A stretch of DNA of 64,000 nucleotides from an uncultured Ruminococcus sp. (GCA_904393835.1 CAJFNC010000006.1:25622-89621), one strand, 5' to 3'; shown: positions 8,781 through 18,429, counted from the first letter of the stretch. Notes: a model not told the origin generated them from the sequence alone. Translations and numbers: made by a program.

Positions 8781-9761
8781 ATGAAAATTATTGTGGACGC
8801 TTTTGGCGGCGACAACGCACCGCTCGAAATAATCAAGGGTTGTGCTTTGGCTGTTGAAGAATTTGGCATAGAAATTATTTTGACGGGTAAAGAAAGTACA
8901 ATTAAGCAGGTTGCGGATAGCAGTAATATTTCATTAAAGAATATTGAAATTTACGACTGCCCTCAAGTAATTACAATGGATGATTCAGCCGAATCTGTGC
9001 TCAAAGAAAAAAAGGACAGCTCAATGGCTGTTGGATTTCAGTTGCTTAATGACGGAAAAGGCGACGCTTTTATCAGCGCAGGTAACAGCGGCGCTCTTTG
9101 TGTAGGTGCTACTCTTGCAGTGAAGCGAATAAAAGGTATTAAGCGTCCTGCATTTGCACCGGTTATGCCATCGGAATCCGGTTTCTTTATGCTTATGGAC
9201 GGTGGGGCAAATGTCGATTGCCGTCCCGAAATGCTTTGTCAATTTGCGCTTATGGGCTCAATTTATATGGAAAAGGTAATGGGTGTAAAAAATCCTAGAA
9301 TCGGTCTTGCAAACGTAGGAACCGAAGAACATAAAGGAAATGAACTTTACCGCACAACCCACGAACTGCTTTTAAAAAGCAATATTAATTTTATCGGTAA
9401 CGTTGAGGGCAGAGATATCCCCAAAGGTGTATGCGATGTTGTAGTTTGCGACGGCTTTACCGGAAATCTTATTTTAAAGACCTACGAGGGTGTTGCCATT
9501 ACTCTAATGAAGCAGATGAAAAAAATGTTTACCTCAAGTCTAAAGGGCAAAATGGCAGCAGCTCTTGTTATGAAGAACCTCAAATTTATGAAAACTCATT
9601 TTAATTATAATACATACGGCGGAGCGCCTATTCTCGGAGCGTCAAAGCCGGTATTCAAAGCACACGGAGATTCAAAGGCTGCCACGCTTAGAAACGCAAT
9701 TAAGCTTTCTATGGACTACATAAAGGCAAATGCGATTCAGGAAATTACATCATCACTTTAA
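8781..9761 (+). CDS. plsX: Phosphate acyltransferase PlsX
   Basis: Converts acyl-ACP to acyl-phosphate, the acyl donor for PlsY in phospholipid synthesis, at the membrane surface. The 326-residue protein starts with KIIVDAFGGDNAPLEI, typical of PlsX, and later shows SAGNSGALCVGA and CDGFTGNLILK. SD AGAGGT lies at the end of trmFO. In many Firmicutes acpP lies between plsX and rnc. Here rnc follows directly, with no acyl carrier protein gene in the gap. Confidence 0.96.
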   Translation: MKIIVDAFGGDNAPLEIIKGCALAVEEFGIEIILTGKESTIKQVADSSNISLKNIEIYDCPQVITMDDSAESVLKEKKDSSMAVGFQLLNDGKGDAFISAGNSGALCVGATLAVKRIKGIKRPAFAPVMPSESGFFMLMDGGANVDCRPEMLCQFALMGSIYMEKVMGVKNPRIGLANVGTEEHKGNELYRTTHELLLKSNINFIGNVEGRDIPKGVCDVVVCDGFTGNLILKTYEGVAITLMKQMKKMFTSSLKGKMAAALVMKNLKFMKTHFNYNTYGGAPILGASKPVFKAHGDSKAATLRNAIKLSMDYIKANAIQEITSSL

Positions 9762-9776
9762 TTTGGAGTGTTAAAA

Positions 9777-10454
9777 ATGGAAGATTTACAGAAAAAAATC
9801 GGTTATCGCTTTAAAAATAAAAATTTGCTTACCGAGGCGTTGACACATTCTTCATATGCAAACGAACACAAGGCAAAGCATATAAAATATAACGAACGTC
9901 TTGAATTTTTGGGTGACGCCGTTTTGTCAATTGTTGTATCAGATTATATTTTCAAAAATTGCCCGGAGCTTCCGGAAGGCGAATTGACAAAGTTGAGAGC
10001 TTCACTTGTTTGCGAAAAATCACTGTTTGAGTTTGCCAAAAAAATCAATCTCGGTCAATACTTAATTCTAAGCAAGGGTGAAAAGAACAACGGCGGCGCC
10101 AATCGTCCGTCAATTGTATCAGATGCTTTTGAAGCGTTAATTGCGGCCATTTATATTGACGGAGGAATTGAACCTGCGTCAAAACACATACTCAATTTTG
10201 TAATACCCGCAATAAAAAATGCAACAAATAAAAAAATTCGCGATTATAAAACTACATTGCAGGAAATCATACAGAAAAATCCCGGAGAACAGCTTGAGTA
10301 TGTTCTCGTAAAAGAAAGCGGTCCGGATCACAATAAACATTTTGTGGTAGAAGTTCATCTTAACAGCAATGTAATCGGTAAGGGCGGCGGTAAAAGTAAA
10401 AAAGAGGCCGAACAGCAAGCCGCGCGTGAAGCTCTGGAGTTGATGGGATATTAA
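9777..10454 (+). CDS. rnc: Ribonuclease III
   Basis: Cleaves double-stranded RNA, including rRNA precursors. The catalytic domain has the family signature ERLEFLGDAVLSIVVSDY (about residues 40-57) and a second acidic site in SDAFEALIAAIYIDGG. A double-stranded RNA-binding domain occupies roughly the last 70 residues (TLQEIIQK...GKGGGKSKKEAEQQAA). I use ATG 9777 rather than GTG 9768, because the GTG is part of the SD TTGGAGTG. The product is 225 aa. The end of the gene supplies the upstream context for the unusual start of the next gene. Confidence 0.95.
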   Translation: MEDLQKKIGYRFKNKNLLTEALTHSSYANEHKAKHIKYNERLEFLGDAVLSIVVSDYIFKNCPELPEGELTKLRASLVCEKSLFEFAKKINLGQYLILSKGEKNNGGANRPSIVSDAFEALIAAIYIDGGIEPASKHILNFVIPAIKNATNKKIRDYKTTLQEIIQKNPGEQLEYVLVKESGPDHNKHFVVEVHLNSNVIGKGGGKSKKEAEQQAAREALELMGY

Positions 10455-11442
10455 ACGTCACGCCAATATTTCCATATTTATTCCTCACAACGGTTGCCCT
10501 CATCAATGCAGCTTTTGTAATCAGAAAAATATAACTGGACAGGCATATCAGCCTACACCTAATGATGTTAAGAGAATATTGTCCGATGCCGTAAAAAACG
10601 GGAATGTAAATCCGAAAGATACCGAAATAGCTTTTTTCGGAGGAAGTTTTACTGCAATTGACAGGGATTATATGTTGTCATTGCTGATTGCGGCAAAACC
10701 TTTCACTGAAATTTTCAGCGGTATAAGAATTTCAACCCGTCCGGATTATATCGACAATGAGATTTTAAATATTTTAAAAAGCTTCAACGTAACCGCTGTT
10801 GAACTGGGGGCACAGTCAATGGACGATACGGTTTTGACGGCTAATGAAAGAGGTCACAGCTCAAAAGATGTAATTGAAGCTTCAAAATTGATAAAATCAT
10901 ACGGCTTTAACCTCGGCTTGCAAATGATGACGGGACTATATAAATCTACAGTTCCAAAGGATATTTATACAGCGAAGAAATTTATTGAGATTAGTCCGAG
11001 TACAGTGCGGATATATCCGACTGTGATTATGAAAGATACACCGCTTGCAACTCTTTATCAAAACGGTAAATTCATTCCTTATACGTTGGAACAATCGGTT
11101 GATTTGTGCGCAGAGCTCATTTCAATGTTTGAGAATGCCGGTATAAATATCATTCGTTTGGGTTTGCATTATTCTGACAGTTTAAAAGACAACAGCCTCG
11201 GAAATAACTATCATCCTGCGTTTAAGGAGTTGTGTGAAAATAAGATTTTTTATAACGAATTTTTGCAGACGGTAAAAAATATAAACAAACAAAGTCCTTT
11301 TACCGTTTTTATTAACGAAAAATCATTGTCAAAATTTTTGGGTCAAAAAAAATCCAACATAAATAAATTTGAAAAATACGGATATAAATTTGATATTAAA
11401 TTTGATAACACACTCGGCAAATATAATCTTTATATAAAATAG
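10450..11442 (+). CDS. Radical SAM protein (Elp3-like/COG1243-type), apparent ATT start
   Basis: The ORF track begins at 10579, but the same frame is open back to 10444 and encodes the cluster-binding loop CPHQCSFC (CX3CX2C, residues 16-23 if counted from 10450). A radical SAM enzyme needs these cysteines for its [4Fe-4S] cluster. No ATG, GTG or TTG lies upstream of them in frame. ATT 10450, overlapping the rnc stop and 10 bases after GGAG, is the best start and gives 330 aa. Further features are FGGSFTAIDRDYM and a mid-protein ELGAQSMDD. A radical SAM gene between rnc and smc is a recurrent Clostridia arrangement. The substrate is unknown. Confidence 0.8.
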   Translation: MKRHANISIFIPHNGCPHQCSFCNQKNITGQAYQPTPNDVKRILSDAVKNGNVNPKDTEIAFFGGSFTAIDRDYMLSLLIAAKPFTEIFSGIRISTRPDYIDNEILNILKSFNVTAVELGAQSMDDTVLTANERGHSSKDVIEASKLIKSYGFNLGLQMMTGLYKSTVPKDIYTAKKFIEISPSTVRIYPTVIMKDTPLATLYQNGKFIPYTLEQSVDLCAELISMFENAGINIIRLGLHYSDSLKDNSLGNNYHPAFKELCENKIFYNEFLQTVKNINKQSPFTVFINEKSLSKFLGQKKSNINKFEKYGYKFDIKFDNTLGKYNLYIK

Positions 11443-11452
11443 GGGTTTTTGA

Positions 11453-14400
11453 ATGCGATTAAAATCATTGGTAGTACAGGGATTTAAAACATTTCCCGAC
11501 AGAACAAAGCTTTCATTTGAACAGGGAATCACCTCGGTAGTAGGTCCCAACGGTTCAGGAAAAAGCAACATAAGCGATGCAATTAGGTGGGTGCTCGGCG
11601 AGCAGTCGCCTAAAAGTCTGCGCTGTTCAAAAATGGAAGATGTTGTATTCAACGGTACTGACACGCGCAAAAAACTCGGATATGCCGAGGTCACTCTGAA
11701 CATAGATAATAAAGACAGAACGCTCAACTTTGACGGTGACGAAATAGCTATAACAAGAAGATATTACCGCAGCGGTGAAAGTGAATATCTCATAAATAAA
11801 GCGGCTGTAAGGCTCAAAGATATTAATGAGTTGTTTATGGATACCGGCCTTGGTCGCGACGGCTACTCAATGATTGGTCAGGGTAAAATAGACAGCATTG
11901 TTTCTTCAAAAGGAGAGGATCGTCGTGAAATTTTTGAAGAAGCGGCAGGTATTTCACGCTACAGATACAGAAAAATTGAAGCTGAGAGAAAACTGAAAAA
12001 CACCGAGGATAATCTCCTCAGACTCAGAGATATCGTAACAGAGCTTGAAGAACGTGTTGAGCCGTTGAGAAAACAGTCCGAAAAAGCTCAAAAATTTTTA
12101 GAGTATGCAGAAGAAAAAAAGGGACTTGAAATAGCATTATGGCTGCTTACTCTTGATAAATCACAGGACAGCATAAAAGAGCAGGAAGAAAAAATCTCAA
12201 TCTCAAAAACTCAGTATGATGATGCAGAAACAGCACTTGAACAAATTCAGTCTGAAAGCGAATCTCTCTACGATAAAAATGGTCAGCTTGCGTCAGAAAT
12301 TGAAGCTGTAAGAGCAAAAATAGCAGAAGCCGAATCAAAAATTGCTGTGGCAAACTCTCAAATTTATGTTGCGCAAAATGATATTCTTCACAATAATGAT
12401 AATATCGAAAGACTCAAAAATGAAATTGTTCAGGCAGATAAAAATACAGAAGATTTATTAAAAGATATAGAGCAAAAGCAGGCAAGAGTTAAGATACTTG
12501 ATGCAGAGATTATCGAAAAACAAAAGCAGTATGCCAAGATTTCGGAACAGCTCAATGAAATTAACCTTAATTCCAGCCGTAGCGGAGATACGCTGCAAAA
12601 GCTCAGCGCTAATCTGGCAGCACTGACTTCTCAGAGCGCTGATTTAAAAGTCGTTACAATGACTTCTCAGAGTACGATCAATGAACTTAATTCGCGTGTT
12701 GTTTCCATTAAAGAAACAAAACTTAATAAAGAACAGCAGCTCTCCGAGCTCAATGAAATTTTGCTCCAATATGACGCGGATATAAAAACAGCTCAGGACG
12801 AAATAAACTCATTGCAAAATTCTGTAAGCGGTCTTGAGATTAAACTATCATCAAAAGCAAAGAAAAAAGAAGAATTAAAAATACAAAGCGACTCTTTAAT
12901 ACTTGATGTTAAGGAGCATATAAGAAAAATTAATTTTCTTGAAAATCTTGAAAGAAATCTTGAGGGATTTTCAAAGAGTGTAAAGATAATTGTTAACGCT
13001 GCAAAAAGCGGAAAAATCAGAGGTATTTGCGGTCCTGTATCTCGTGTAATCAGCGTACCCGGTGAATACGGAGTTGCAATTGAAACTGCGCTTGGAGCAG
13101 CTATGCAGAACATTGTTGTAAATACCGATGAAGACGCAAAGCAGGCAATACGTTATCTTAAATCGACTGACGGAGGACGTGCAACGTTTTTGCCGCTCAA
13201 CACAATTAAAAGCAGAGTTTTAAAGGAAAACAACATTGATGACTGCTATGGATTTGTGGGAATTGCAAGCGAGTTGTGTTCTTGTGAAGACAAATACGAA
13301 AATGTGCTTTCGTCATTGCTCGGTAAAATTGTAGTTGCTGAGGACCTGAACAGTGCGACTGCGATTGCTAAAAAATATTCATATCGCTTTAAAATAGTGA
13401 CGCTCGACGGCCAGGTTATTAATGCGGGAGGTTCATTTACGGGCGGTTCGTTAAATCGCAATACAGGATTATTGAGCCGTGCTTCGGAAATTGAGGATCT
13501 TAAAAAGCAGACCGAGAACTTAAAGAAAAAATCAGAGAGAGCTCAAAGAGCTTCTCAGCAACTTTCCTCGGAATATTCTGCTATTGAAGCACAATTGCTC
13601 GGCACAAGAGCGGATATTTCAAATGGTCAGCAAAATCTTGTAAGATTACAGGCTGAGAAAAAGGCTTGTGAAACTGAAATTACAAATGCTCAAGCGTTTT
13701 GCGACAATTCAAATTCTGAACTTGAGGAATGCACAAAGCGTATCGCTGCACTAAAAGCCGAAAGCGAACAGGCTCAGAAAAAATTCGACAAACTCAATGC
13801 CGAAATTGAAAAGGCTGAGCAGGAGTCAGAGAAAATTTCTGGCAGTAGAACAGAACTTGTTGAAAAACGGGAAGAATTTACTTCAAAGCTTCAAAATATC
13901 AGACTTGAGATTGTAACGTCGCAAAAAGATGTAGATGCTCTAAATTCTGAAATTGTTTTCGCTCGTAACAGCGGAAACGACAACGACGGCAAAAAAGCTG
14001 AACTTAACAATAAAATTTCTGAGTTTGAGCAACTTATTAATAATTCTAACAATGAAATATCACGATATCAGAATGAAATCGCTTCTCTTAAAAAACTTGA
14101 AGAATCATATAATGATGAAATAGAAATGATAAACAAAAAGCGTGAAGAAATAGAAAAACGCAGCGTTGAACTGAGAAATCTCGAACGTGATAAGACAAGC
14201 GAGCGTGAAACTTCAGGCAGAGAGCTTGCTCGTCTTGAGGAGCGAAAAATCAATCTGCAAAAGCAATATGACGATATAATTTCGAAATTGTGGGAGGAAT
14301 ATGAGCTTACCAGGCGTGAAGCTCAGGAAATCGCAATTACCATTGACGAACCTGCAAGCGCCAACAAGCGTCTTAATCAGCTCAAGCAGAGTATAAAAGC

Positions 14401-15028
14401 ACTTGGAAACGTAAATGTTTCTGCTATTGAAGAATACAAAGAGGTTTCTGAGCGTTACGAGTTTATGAGCACACAGGTAAACGACGTCGAGAAATCCAAG
14501 CGTGAAATCGAAAAGCTTATTACCGATCTTACCAAACAGATGAAAGAAGTATTTGTAGAAAGTTTTGAACAAATTAATAAAAACTTTACTTATACATTCA
14601 AGGAACTTTTTGGCGGCGGTACTGCTTCACTTTCTCTTTCCGATCCCGAAAATATACTTACGAGCGGTATTGACATACTCGTTCATCCGCCCGGAAAAAT
14701 TGTTGTTCACCTCGACGCTTTATCGGGCGGCGAAAAAGCGCTTGTTGCAATTGCGCTGTATTTTGCTATAATGAAAGTAAGACCTGCGCCGTTCTGTGTA
14801 ATGGACGAGATAGAGGCTGCGCTTGATGATGTCAACGTTTACAGGTTTGCAGGTTATCTGCGCAGACTTACAGATCATACTCAGTTTATTTTGATTACCC
14901 ACAGAAGAGGTACAATGGAAGAAGCAGATGTGCTTTATGGTGTAACTATGCAGGACGAAGGCGTTTCAAAGCTCCTTGAACTCCGTTCAACAGAGGTTGC
15001 CGAAAAGCTCGGAATTGAAACTAAATAA
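11453..15028 (+). CDS. smc: Chromosome segregation SMC protein
   Basis: SMC, with ScpA and ScpB, forms the bacterial condensin that organises and separates chromosomes. Walker A (GPNGSGKSNISDAIRW) is at about residue 32. Two long charged coiled-coil arms flank a hinge domain at roughly 520-670 (GICGPVSRVISVPGEYG...). The C-terminal head has the ABC signature LSGGEKALVAIAL near 1089 and Walker B with FCVMDEIEAALDD near 1116. The 1191-residue length is normal. smc-ftsY adjacency is standard in Firmicutes. scpA and scpB are not in this window. Confidence 0.97.
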   Translation: MRLKSLVVQGFKTFPDRTKLSFEQGITSVVGPNGSGKSNISDAIRWVLGEQSPKSLRCSKMEDVVFNGTDTRKKLGYAEVTLNIDNKDRTLNFDGDEIAITRRYYRSGESEYLINKAAVRLKDINELFMDTGLGRDGYSMIGQGKIDSIVSSKGEDRREIFEEAAGISRYRYRKIEAERKLKNTEDNLLRLRDIVTELEERVEPLRKQSEKAQKFLEYAEEKKGLEIALWLLTLDKSQDSIKEQEEKISISKTQYDDAETALEQIQSESESLYDKNGQLASEIEAVRAKIAEAESKIAVANSQIYVAQNDILHNNDNIERLKNEIVQADKNTEDLLKDIEQKQARVKILDAEIIEKQKQYAKISEQLNEINLNSSRSGDTLQKLSANLAALTSQSADLKVVTMTSQSTINELNSRVVSIKETKLNKEQQLSELNEILLQYDADIKTAQDEINSLQNSVSGLEIKLSSKAKKKEELKIQSDSLILDVKEHIRKINFLENLERNLEGFSKSVKIIVNAAKSGKIRGICGPVSRVISVPGEYGVAIETALGAAMQNIVVNTDEDAKQAIRYLKSTDGGRATFLPLNTIKSRVLKENNIDDCYGFVGIASELCSCEDKYENVLSSLLGKIVVAEDLNSATAIAKKYSYRFKIVTLDGQVINAGGSFTGGSLNRNTGLLSRASEIEDLKKQTENLKKKSERAQRASQQLSSEYSAIEAQLLGTRADISNGQQNLVRLQAEKKACETEITNAQAFCDNSNSELEECTKRIAALKAESEQAQKKFDKLNAEIEKAEQESEKISGSRTELVEKREEFTSKLQNIRLEIVTSQKDVDALNSEIVFARNSGNDNDGKKAELNNKISEFEQLINNSNNEISRYQNEIASLKKLEESYNDEIEMINKKREEIEKRSVELRNLERDKTSERETSGRELARLEERKINLQKQYDDIISKLWEEYELTRREAQEIAITIDEPASANKRLNQLKQSIKALGNVNVSAIEEYKEVSERYEFMSTQVNDVEKSKREIEKLITDLTKQMKEVFVESFEQINKNFTYTFKELFGGGTASLSLSDPENILTSGIDILVHPPGKIVVHLDALSGGEKALVAIALYFAIMKVRPAPFCVMDEIEAALDDVNVYRFAGYLRRLTDHTQFILITHRRGTMEEADVLYGVTMQDEGVSKLLELRSTEVAEKLGIETK

Positions 15029-15043
15029 GAAGGATGTATTAAT

Positions 15044-15958
15044 ATGGGTTTATTCAGTAAAATCAAAGAGGGCTTAAAAAAGACTCGTAATGCCGTTGCA
15101 GGGCAAATTGACGCAATGCTTAAATCCTTCACCAAAATTGACGAGGAACTCTTTGAAGAACTAGAAGAATTGCTTGTTATGGGTGATGTCGGTGTAAAAA
15201 CTGCGGAGAAAATTTGCAGTGAGCTCAGAACCAGAGTAAAAAAAGAAGGGATCACAGACCCGTCTAAAATCAATCTTTTACTTCAGGAAATAATTTCCGA
15301 TATGCTCAAGGGCGGAGAAGAACTGGATATATCAACTACTCCGTCAATTATACTTGTAATCGGTGTAAACGGCGTAGGAAAAACTACTACTATCGGAAAA
15401 CTTGCAAATAATTTAAGAAAACAGGGAAAAACTGTTTTGCTTGCAGCGGCCGATACATTCAGAGCGGCGGCAATTGAGCAGCTTGAAATCTGGGCACAGC
15501 GAAGCGGCTGCGATATTGTAAAGCAAAAAGAGGGCAGCGACCCTGCGGCAGTTATTTTCGACGCGATTGCTGCCGCAAAAGCAAGAAATGTTGATGTAAT
15601 TATTTGTGACACCGCCGGACGCTTGCACAATAAAAAGCATCTTATGGACGAGCTTGCAAAAATCAACAGAGTAATCGACAGAGAATTGCCCGATGCCGCA
15701 AAGGAAAAATTACTTGTGCTTGACGCTACAACAGGTCAGAACGCGGTTAATCAAGCTGAGCAGTTCAGAGAAGCAACCGGGATTACGGGTATAGTTCTTA
15801 CAAAACTTGACGGCACCGCAAAAGGCGGCGTCGTACTCGCAATAAAAGACGGCTTAGGTATCCCAATAAAATATATAGGTGTCGGCGAACAAATCGACGA
15901 CTTACAGCCGTTTGATTCAGACCAGTTTGCAAAGGCATTGTTTTCGGAAACGGAGTAA
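15044..15958 (+). CDS. ftsY: Signal recognition particle receptor FtsY
   Basis: GTPase that docks SRP-ribosome complexes at the membrane for co-translational insertion. Only a short N-terminal extension precedes the helical N domain, so this is the compact 304-residue form common in Gram-positives rather than the long acidic form of E. coli. G-domain motifs: GVNGVGKTTTIGKLA, AADTFRAAAIEQL, CDTAGRLHNK, and TKLDGTAKGG near the C terminus. It has its own SD (GAAGGATG) 16 bases after smc, and is followed three bases later by rdgB. Confidence 0.97.
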   Translation: MGLFSKIKEGLKKTRNAVAGQIDAMLKSFTKIDEELFEELEELLVMGDVGVKTAEKICSELRTRVKKEGITDPSKINLLLQEIISDMLKGGEELDISTTPSIILVIGVNGVGKTTTIGKLANNLRKQGKTVLLAAADTFRAAAIEQLEIWAQRSGCDIVKQKEGSDPAAVIFDAIAAAKARNVDVIICDTAGRLHNKKHLMDELAKINRVIDRELPDAAKEKLLVLDATTGQNAVNQAEQFREATGITGIVLTKLDGTAKGGVVLAIKDGLGIPIKYIGVGEQIDDLQPFDSDQFAKALFSETE

Positions 15959-15960
15959 TT

Positions 15961-16560
15961 ATGAAATTTATAATAGCTACAAATAACGCAAAAAAGCTCG
16001 GTGAGTTAAAAAGAATTTTAAACCCGCTCGGAATAGATGCCGTAACGGCAAAAGAAGTTGGCGTAGAGCTTGATAACGTTGACGAAATTGGTACTACGTT
16101 TGCAGAAAACGCATATTTAAAAGCAGAAGCTGCTTTTAAAAAAACAGGACTTGCGGCAGTTGCTGATGATTCGGGACTTTGCGTGGATGCCTTAAACGGA
16201 CGCCCGGGAGTTTACTCGGCACGATACGGCGGTGAAAATGCCACAGATAAAGATAAGAACAATAAACTGCTCAAGGAACTTGCAGATGTTCCTAAGGATA
16301 AGAGAACAGCTCATTTTACCTGCTCAATATGCTGCATTTTGCCGAATGGCAAAAAAATTACGGCTGAGGGTATTTGCGAAGGTTCAATAGCCTTTGCACC
16401 GCACGGAAACGGCGGTTTTGGTTATGACCCGATTTTTATGTATAACAACAAAAGCTATGCAGATTTGACTGCTGAAGAAAAGGATGCCGTAAGCCACAGA
16501 GGCAAGGCTCTGCGTATGCTTCAAAGTAAACTTGAGCAGTATTTTAACAATAATCAGTGA
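15961..16560 (+). CDS. rdgB: XTP/dITP diphosphatase (RdgB/HAM1 family)
   Basis: Hydrolyses non-canonical purine triphosphates (XTP, dITP) to monophosphates and cleans the nucleotide pool. The 199-residue protein starts IIATNNAKKLGELK, the substrate-binding loop, and has ADDSGLCVDALNGRPGVYSARY and the C-terminal SHRGKAL. The SD lies in the last codons of ftsY. Family length and motifs are complete. Confidence 0.95.
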   Translation: MKFIIATNNAKKLGELKRILNPLGIDAVTAKEVGVELDNVDEIGTTFAENAYLKAEAAFKKTGLAAVADDSGLCVDALNGRPGVYSARYGGENATDKDKNNKLLKELADVPKDKRTAHFTCSICCILPNGKKITAEGICEGSIAFAPHGNGGFGYDPIFMYNNKSYADLTAEEKDAVSHRGKALRMLQSKLEQYFNNNQ

Positions 16561-16574
16561 GAGGAATATTTTAT

Positions 16575-16880
16575 ATGCTTACAAGTAAACAGCGTGCATA
16601 TTTAAGAGGGCTTTCAACAAAGCTTGAAACGATTCTTATAATAGGCAAAGGTGAAATCAACGATAACATAATCAGACAGGCTGATACGGCACTTACCGCT
16701 CGTGAACTTATTAAGGGCAGAGTTCTTGAAACAAGTGCTTTATCCGTTAGAGAATCGGCAGAAAAAATTGCCGAAGAGTGCAATGCTGACCTTGTAACCG
16801 TTATAGGTTCAAAATTCGTTCTCTATCGTCAAAATCCGGATGATCCCAAAATCGTTTTACCTAAGACTAAGAATAAATGA
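16575..16880 (+). CDS. yhbY: YhbY-type CRM-domain RNA-binding protein
   Basis: A 101-residue single CRM (KH-like) domain protein associated with ribosome assembly. It starts MLTSKQRAYLRGLS and carries the conserved GKGEINDNII loop (GKGG in many homologues) and VIGSKFVLYR. The track start GTG 16557 overlaps the rdgB stop. ATG 16575, about nine bases after GAGAGGA, matches the family start better. yhbY-nadD-yqeK-rsfS is a well-known Firmicutes run (yqeI-yqeJ-yqeK-yqeL in B. subtilis). Confidence 0.92.
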   Translation: MLTSKQRAYLRGLSTKLETILIIGKGEINDNIIRQADTALTARELIKGRVLETSALSVRESAEKIAEECNADLVTVIGSKFVLYRQNPDDPKIVLPKTKNK

Positions 16881-17500
16881 GCAGAATAGGAATTTTAGGC
16901 GGCACTTTTAACCCTATACACAGCGGTCACATAAAACTGGGCAATTATGCTCAAAAAGAATTATCACTTGATAAAGTATTTCTGATTCCCACATATACAC
17001 CGCCTCACAAAAGCAGCGAACACCTTATAAGTGAATCTCATAGGCTCAATATGTGTAAAATTGCAAGTGAAAAATACAGTTTTTACGAAGTGAACGATAT
17101 TGAAATAAAGCTTAGGGGTAAAAGCTATACGTATAAAACACTTGAACTGCTTAATAAGCAGTATCCGGACGATGAACTCTTCCTCATTATGGGAGCAGAT
17201 ATGTTCTTAACGCTTGACAGGTGGAAAAATCCCGATATTATTTTTGAATACGCGTCAATTATTGCGGCTCCGAGGAATGAGAGTAATTTTTCGCAAATGA
17301 AAATGTTTTACGACAAAGTTTTAAGAAAATTCGGTGCCGAATGTCACATTCTTCAAAATCCTGTTGAGCAGGTTTCATCAACCTTTATACGCAAAAATAT
17401 TAAAAATTCCGATTTGGTATCGCATTTGCTTGATGCAGATGTTTATAAATATATTATCGCCAATAATTTATACTGCGGAAGTGATTCTAATGACAATTGA
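16877..17500 (+). CDS. nadD: Nicotinate-nucleotide adenylyltransferase
   Basis: Joins nicotinate mononucleotide and ATP to deamido-NAD in NAD synthesis. Nucleotidyltransferase motifs: GILGGTFNPIHSGHIKLG at the start and the C-terminal VSSTFIRKNI (the SxTxIR ATP-binding signature). The 207-residue length is typical. Its start overlaps yhbY as ATGA, and yqeK starts within its last codons. Confidence 0.95.
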   Translation: MSRIGILGGTFNPIHSGHIKLGNYAQKELSLDKVFLIPTYTPPHKSSEHLISESHRLNMCKIASEKYSFYEVNDIEIKLRGKSYTYKTLELLNKQYPDDELFLIMGADMFLTLDRWKNPDIIFEYASIIAAPRNESNFSQMKMFYDKVLRKFGAECHILQNPVEQVSSTFIRKNIKNSDLVSHLLDADVYKYIIANNLYCGSDSNDN

Positions 17501-18059
17501 AGATTATAAAAAAATAATACGTCCGTTTATGGGAGAACACCGTTATACTCACAGTGTAAATGTCGCAAAAGAAGCTGTCAGATTGGCACAAAAATACGGT
17601 GCTGACGTTAAAAAGGCGGAAACGGCAGGCATTTTGCATGATATAACCAAAGAATTTTCCCCTGAAGAACAGTTGCAAATTATGCATGACGGTGGTATAA
17701 TTTTAGACGATATTCAGCAAAAAGCGCCCAAGCTGTGGCATTCACTAAGCGGAAGCGTTTACATAAAGTCGAAGCTTAACATAAATGACGATGATATAAT
17801 TAATGCAGTCAGGTATCACACAACAGGACGCGCAAATATGTCATTGCTTGAGAAAATTATTTTTGTTGCCGACTTTACGTCTGCCGAGCGTTCATACGAC
17901 GGTGTAAAAACAATGAGAAAACTTGCCGATAAAAGCATTGAAAAAGCAATGCTTTTCGGCTTTAAATTTACATTTTGCGATTTGTCATCACGTGAGCTTG
18001 CGATTCATCCCGATGAAATTGCCTGCTACAATCAAATTGTTTTAAGTAATTCCAAATGA
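17490..18059 (+). CDS. yqeK: HD-domain hydrolase YqeK (bis(5'-nucleosyl)-tetraphosphatase)
   Basis: HD-superfamily phosphohydrolase. The YqeK family cleaves Ap4A symmetrically to ADP in Gram-positives. Metal ligands are visible as H in HRYTHSVNV, the HD pair in GILHDITKEF, and later H in YHTTGR and D in FVADF. The track extends the frame back to 17334, inside nadD. ATG 17490 gives the proper 189-residue start (MTIEDYKKIIRPFM) with an 11-base overlap, which suggests translational coupling. Confidence 0.9.
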   Translation: MTIEDYKKIIRPFMGEHRYTHSVNVAKEAVRLAQKYGADVKKAETAGILHDITKEFSPEEQLQIMHDGGIILDDIQQKAPKLWHSLSGSVYIKSKLNINDDDIINAVRYHTTGRANMSLLEKIIFVADFTSAERSYDGVKTMRKLADKSIEKAMLFGFKFTFCDLSSRELAIHPDEIACYNQIVLSNSK

Positions 18060-18072
18060 AAGGAAAATGCAA

Positions 18073-18429
18073 ATGAATTCATATGATGAGGCTATAATGG
18101 CTGTAAAGGCGTTAGACAGTAAAAAAGGTCTTGATATTCAGCTTATAGAAATAAAAGATATTTCCGTGCTTGCGGATTATATGGTAATCGCAACAGGTAC
18201 AAGCTCAACTCACGTTAAAGCTCTTGCAGATGAGGTCGAATATCAGCTTGATAATCAGGGCGTATCCGTAAGTCACATTGAGGGATACCGTTCAAACGGT
18301 TGGATACTTCTCGACTACGTCGATGTGCTTGTCAATGTTTTTTCGGATGAGTCAAGAGAATTTTACGACTTAGACAGACTATGGCAAGACGGTAAGATTA
18401 TAGATATTTCAGATGTAATCAAACAGTAA
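18073..18429 (+). CDS. rsfS: Ribosome silencing factor RsfS
   Basis: RsfS binds L14 and blocks subunit joining when nutrients are scarce. The protein has the DUF143 signatures LADYMVIATGTSSTHVKALAD, GWILLDYVDVLVNVF and FYDLDRLW. Two in-frame ATGs exist. ATG 18067 is only about four bases from the AAAGGA site, while ATG 18073 is about ten bases away and better spaced, so 18073 (118 aa) is preferred. Co-transcribed with yqeK and probably leuS. Confidence 0.93.
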   Translation: MNSYDEAIMAVKALDSKKGLDIQLIEIKDISVLADYMVIATGTSSTHVKALADEVEYQLDNQGVSVSHIEGYRSNGWILLDYVDVLVNVFSDESREFYDLDRLWQDGKIIDISDVIKQ

